Source: Cyanobacteria bacterium RI_101 (GTDB lineage: Bacteria; Cyanobacteriota; Cyanobacteriia; Cyanobacteriales; Microcystaceae). Taken from it: a stretch of DNA of 34,932 nt. The notes under the pieces are model-generated. The model worked only from the letters and a program-made list of their open reading frames with translations. It made no database searches and was not told the DNA's origin. Shown here piece by piece: positions 34,710 through 34,932 of the stretch (positions within the stretch are counted from its first letter, which is position 1; each line of letters starts with the position of its first letter). A program made the translations under genes and the position numbers. Where the stretch lies: NCBI GenBank assembly GCA_016471375.1, contig WGLZ01000063.1, forward strand, positions 1 to 34,932. Direction: 5' to 3'.

Positions 34710-34718
34710 TGGTATAAT
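34708..34718 (+). promoter_or_regulatory. Extended -10 promoter of the transposase
   Basis: TATGGTATAAT contains a perfect TATAAT (34713-34718) preceded by TG one base upstream, an extended -10 form that needs little -35 contact. TTGAAC at 34681 is 26 bases away, too far for a normal -35. The transposase frame opens immediately downstream. Confidence 0.45.
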
Positions 34719-34932
34719 CTATAGCAACCACCACTGAATATAAAGAAAGTGTAGGAATTATTACAACCTATGATTTTTCCGAAGTTGATGAAAAAGATCT
34801 GCCAAGAAATGACTACCCAGTCATGAACACGTTTATGTTTGTATCCTCCTGGATATCATTTGCTCTTGACAAAAGTCTAACGAGCATGAGGGATTTATGC
34901 ACAAGACTAAGTCTCCAAGGTTTAAATGTAGA
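34718..34932 (+). mobile_element. IS4-type transposase, 5' part, cut by window edge
   Basis: The frame open from 34718 to the window end reads TTYDFSEVDEKDLPRNDYPV, then NTFMFVSSWISFALDKSLTS and MRDLCTRLSLQGLNV. This is the N-terminal region of an IS4-like transposase as known from cyanobacteria (pattern MFVSSWISFALDKSLTSMRDL). No ATG precedes the conserved part: the first in-frame ATG is 34823, inside it. Either an unusual start (an ATT pair at 34757-34762) is used or the 5' end is damaged. The catalytic domain lies beyond the window. Confidence 0.75.

Noticed and set aside
34681-34718. TTGAAC / TATAAT as a standard promoter
   Set aside because: The spacer is 26 bases, far longer than the 16-19 that sigma-70-type promoters tolerate. 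The extended -10 explanation is better.

Overview
The window comes from a cyanobacterium. It carries photosystem I genes psaL and psaI, cytochrome b6f petN, the thylakoid formation factor thf1/psb29, menB (phylloquinone or menaquinone synthesis), the small F-type ATPase subunit atp1/AtpI and several cyanobacteria-restricted families (DUF3370, DUF3124, Uma2, LabA-like NYN). The DNA is moderately GC-rich and crowded with the hexamer GGCGCC, while the usual cyanobacterial palindrome HIP1 (GCGATCGC) was not seen. I cannot name the genus.

Layout. 1-781: an intergenic repeat, then tRNA-Leu(GAG). 782-5618 (+): topA, a Uma2-family nuclease-like gene and a secreted protein with an L,D-transpeptidase-like C-terminus, closely spaced. 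5771-5968 (+): a small zinc-ribbon protein. 9233-6114 (-): a tight run petN - 49-residue membrane peptide - metallophosphoesterase - ribD - thf1. 9322-12597: two convergent pairs, a membrane protein against a DUF3370 protein and a VanX-type dipeptidase against a PEP-CTERM protein. 12805-16870: a TIGR03943/YcgQ-like membrane protein followed by a beta-propeller protein, a small secreted protein, a flavin reductase-like protein, atp1 and a coiled-coil protein. 16917-17300: a transposase relic and a repeat. 17344-19630 (-): a zinc alcohol dehydrogenase and a TPR protein. 19631-20445: a gene-free repeat cluster. 20446-21101 (-): psaL-psaI. 21321-27252: leuC, an RluE-like pseudouridine synthase with a LabA-like NYN protein, cysQ, menB and a DUF3124 lipoprotein. 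27334-29046 (+): an RCK - two-helix pore - RCK channel protein. 34418-29198 (-): methyltransferase, UvrD-like helicase, an HTH / coiled-coil / GrpE-like protein and a phosphoglucomutase homologue with all four active-site loops destroyed. The right edge enters an IS transposase reading frame.

Most notable: (1) the four-base overlap (ATGA) joining the HTH-GrpE-like gene to the apparently dead phosphoglucomutase, a pair that looks like a non-enzymatic, perhaps chaperone- or regulator-linked module; (2) the petN-led operon with an unnamed 49-residue single-span membrane protein; (3) mobile repeats read through as coding sequence, a REP-type element forming residues about 10-36 of the phosphoesterase and a 7-bp tandem repeat inside the helicase; (4) a channel whose selectivity filter reads TGAGG instead of TVGYG; (5) the GGCGCC over-representation. 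All assignments come from reading the sequence; no database search was run.
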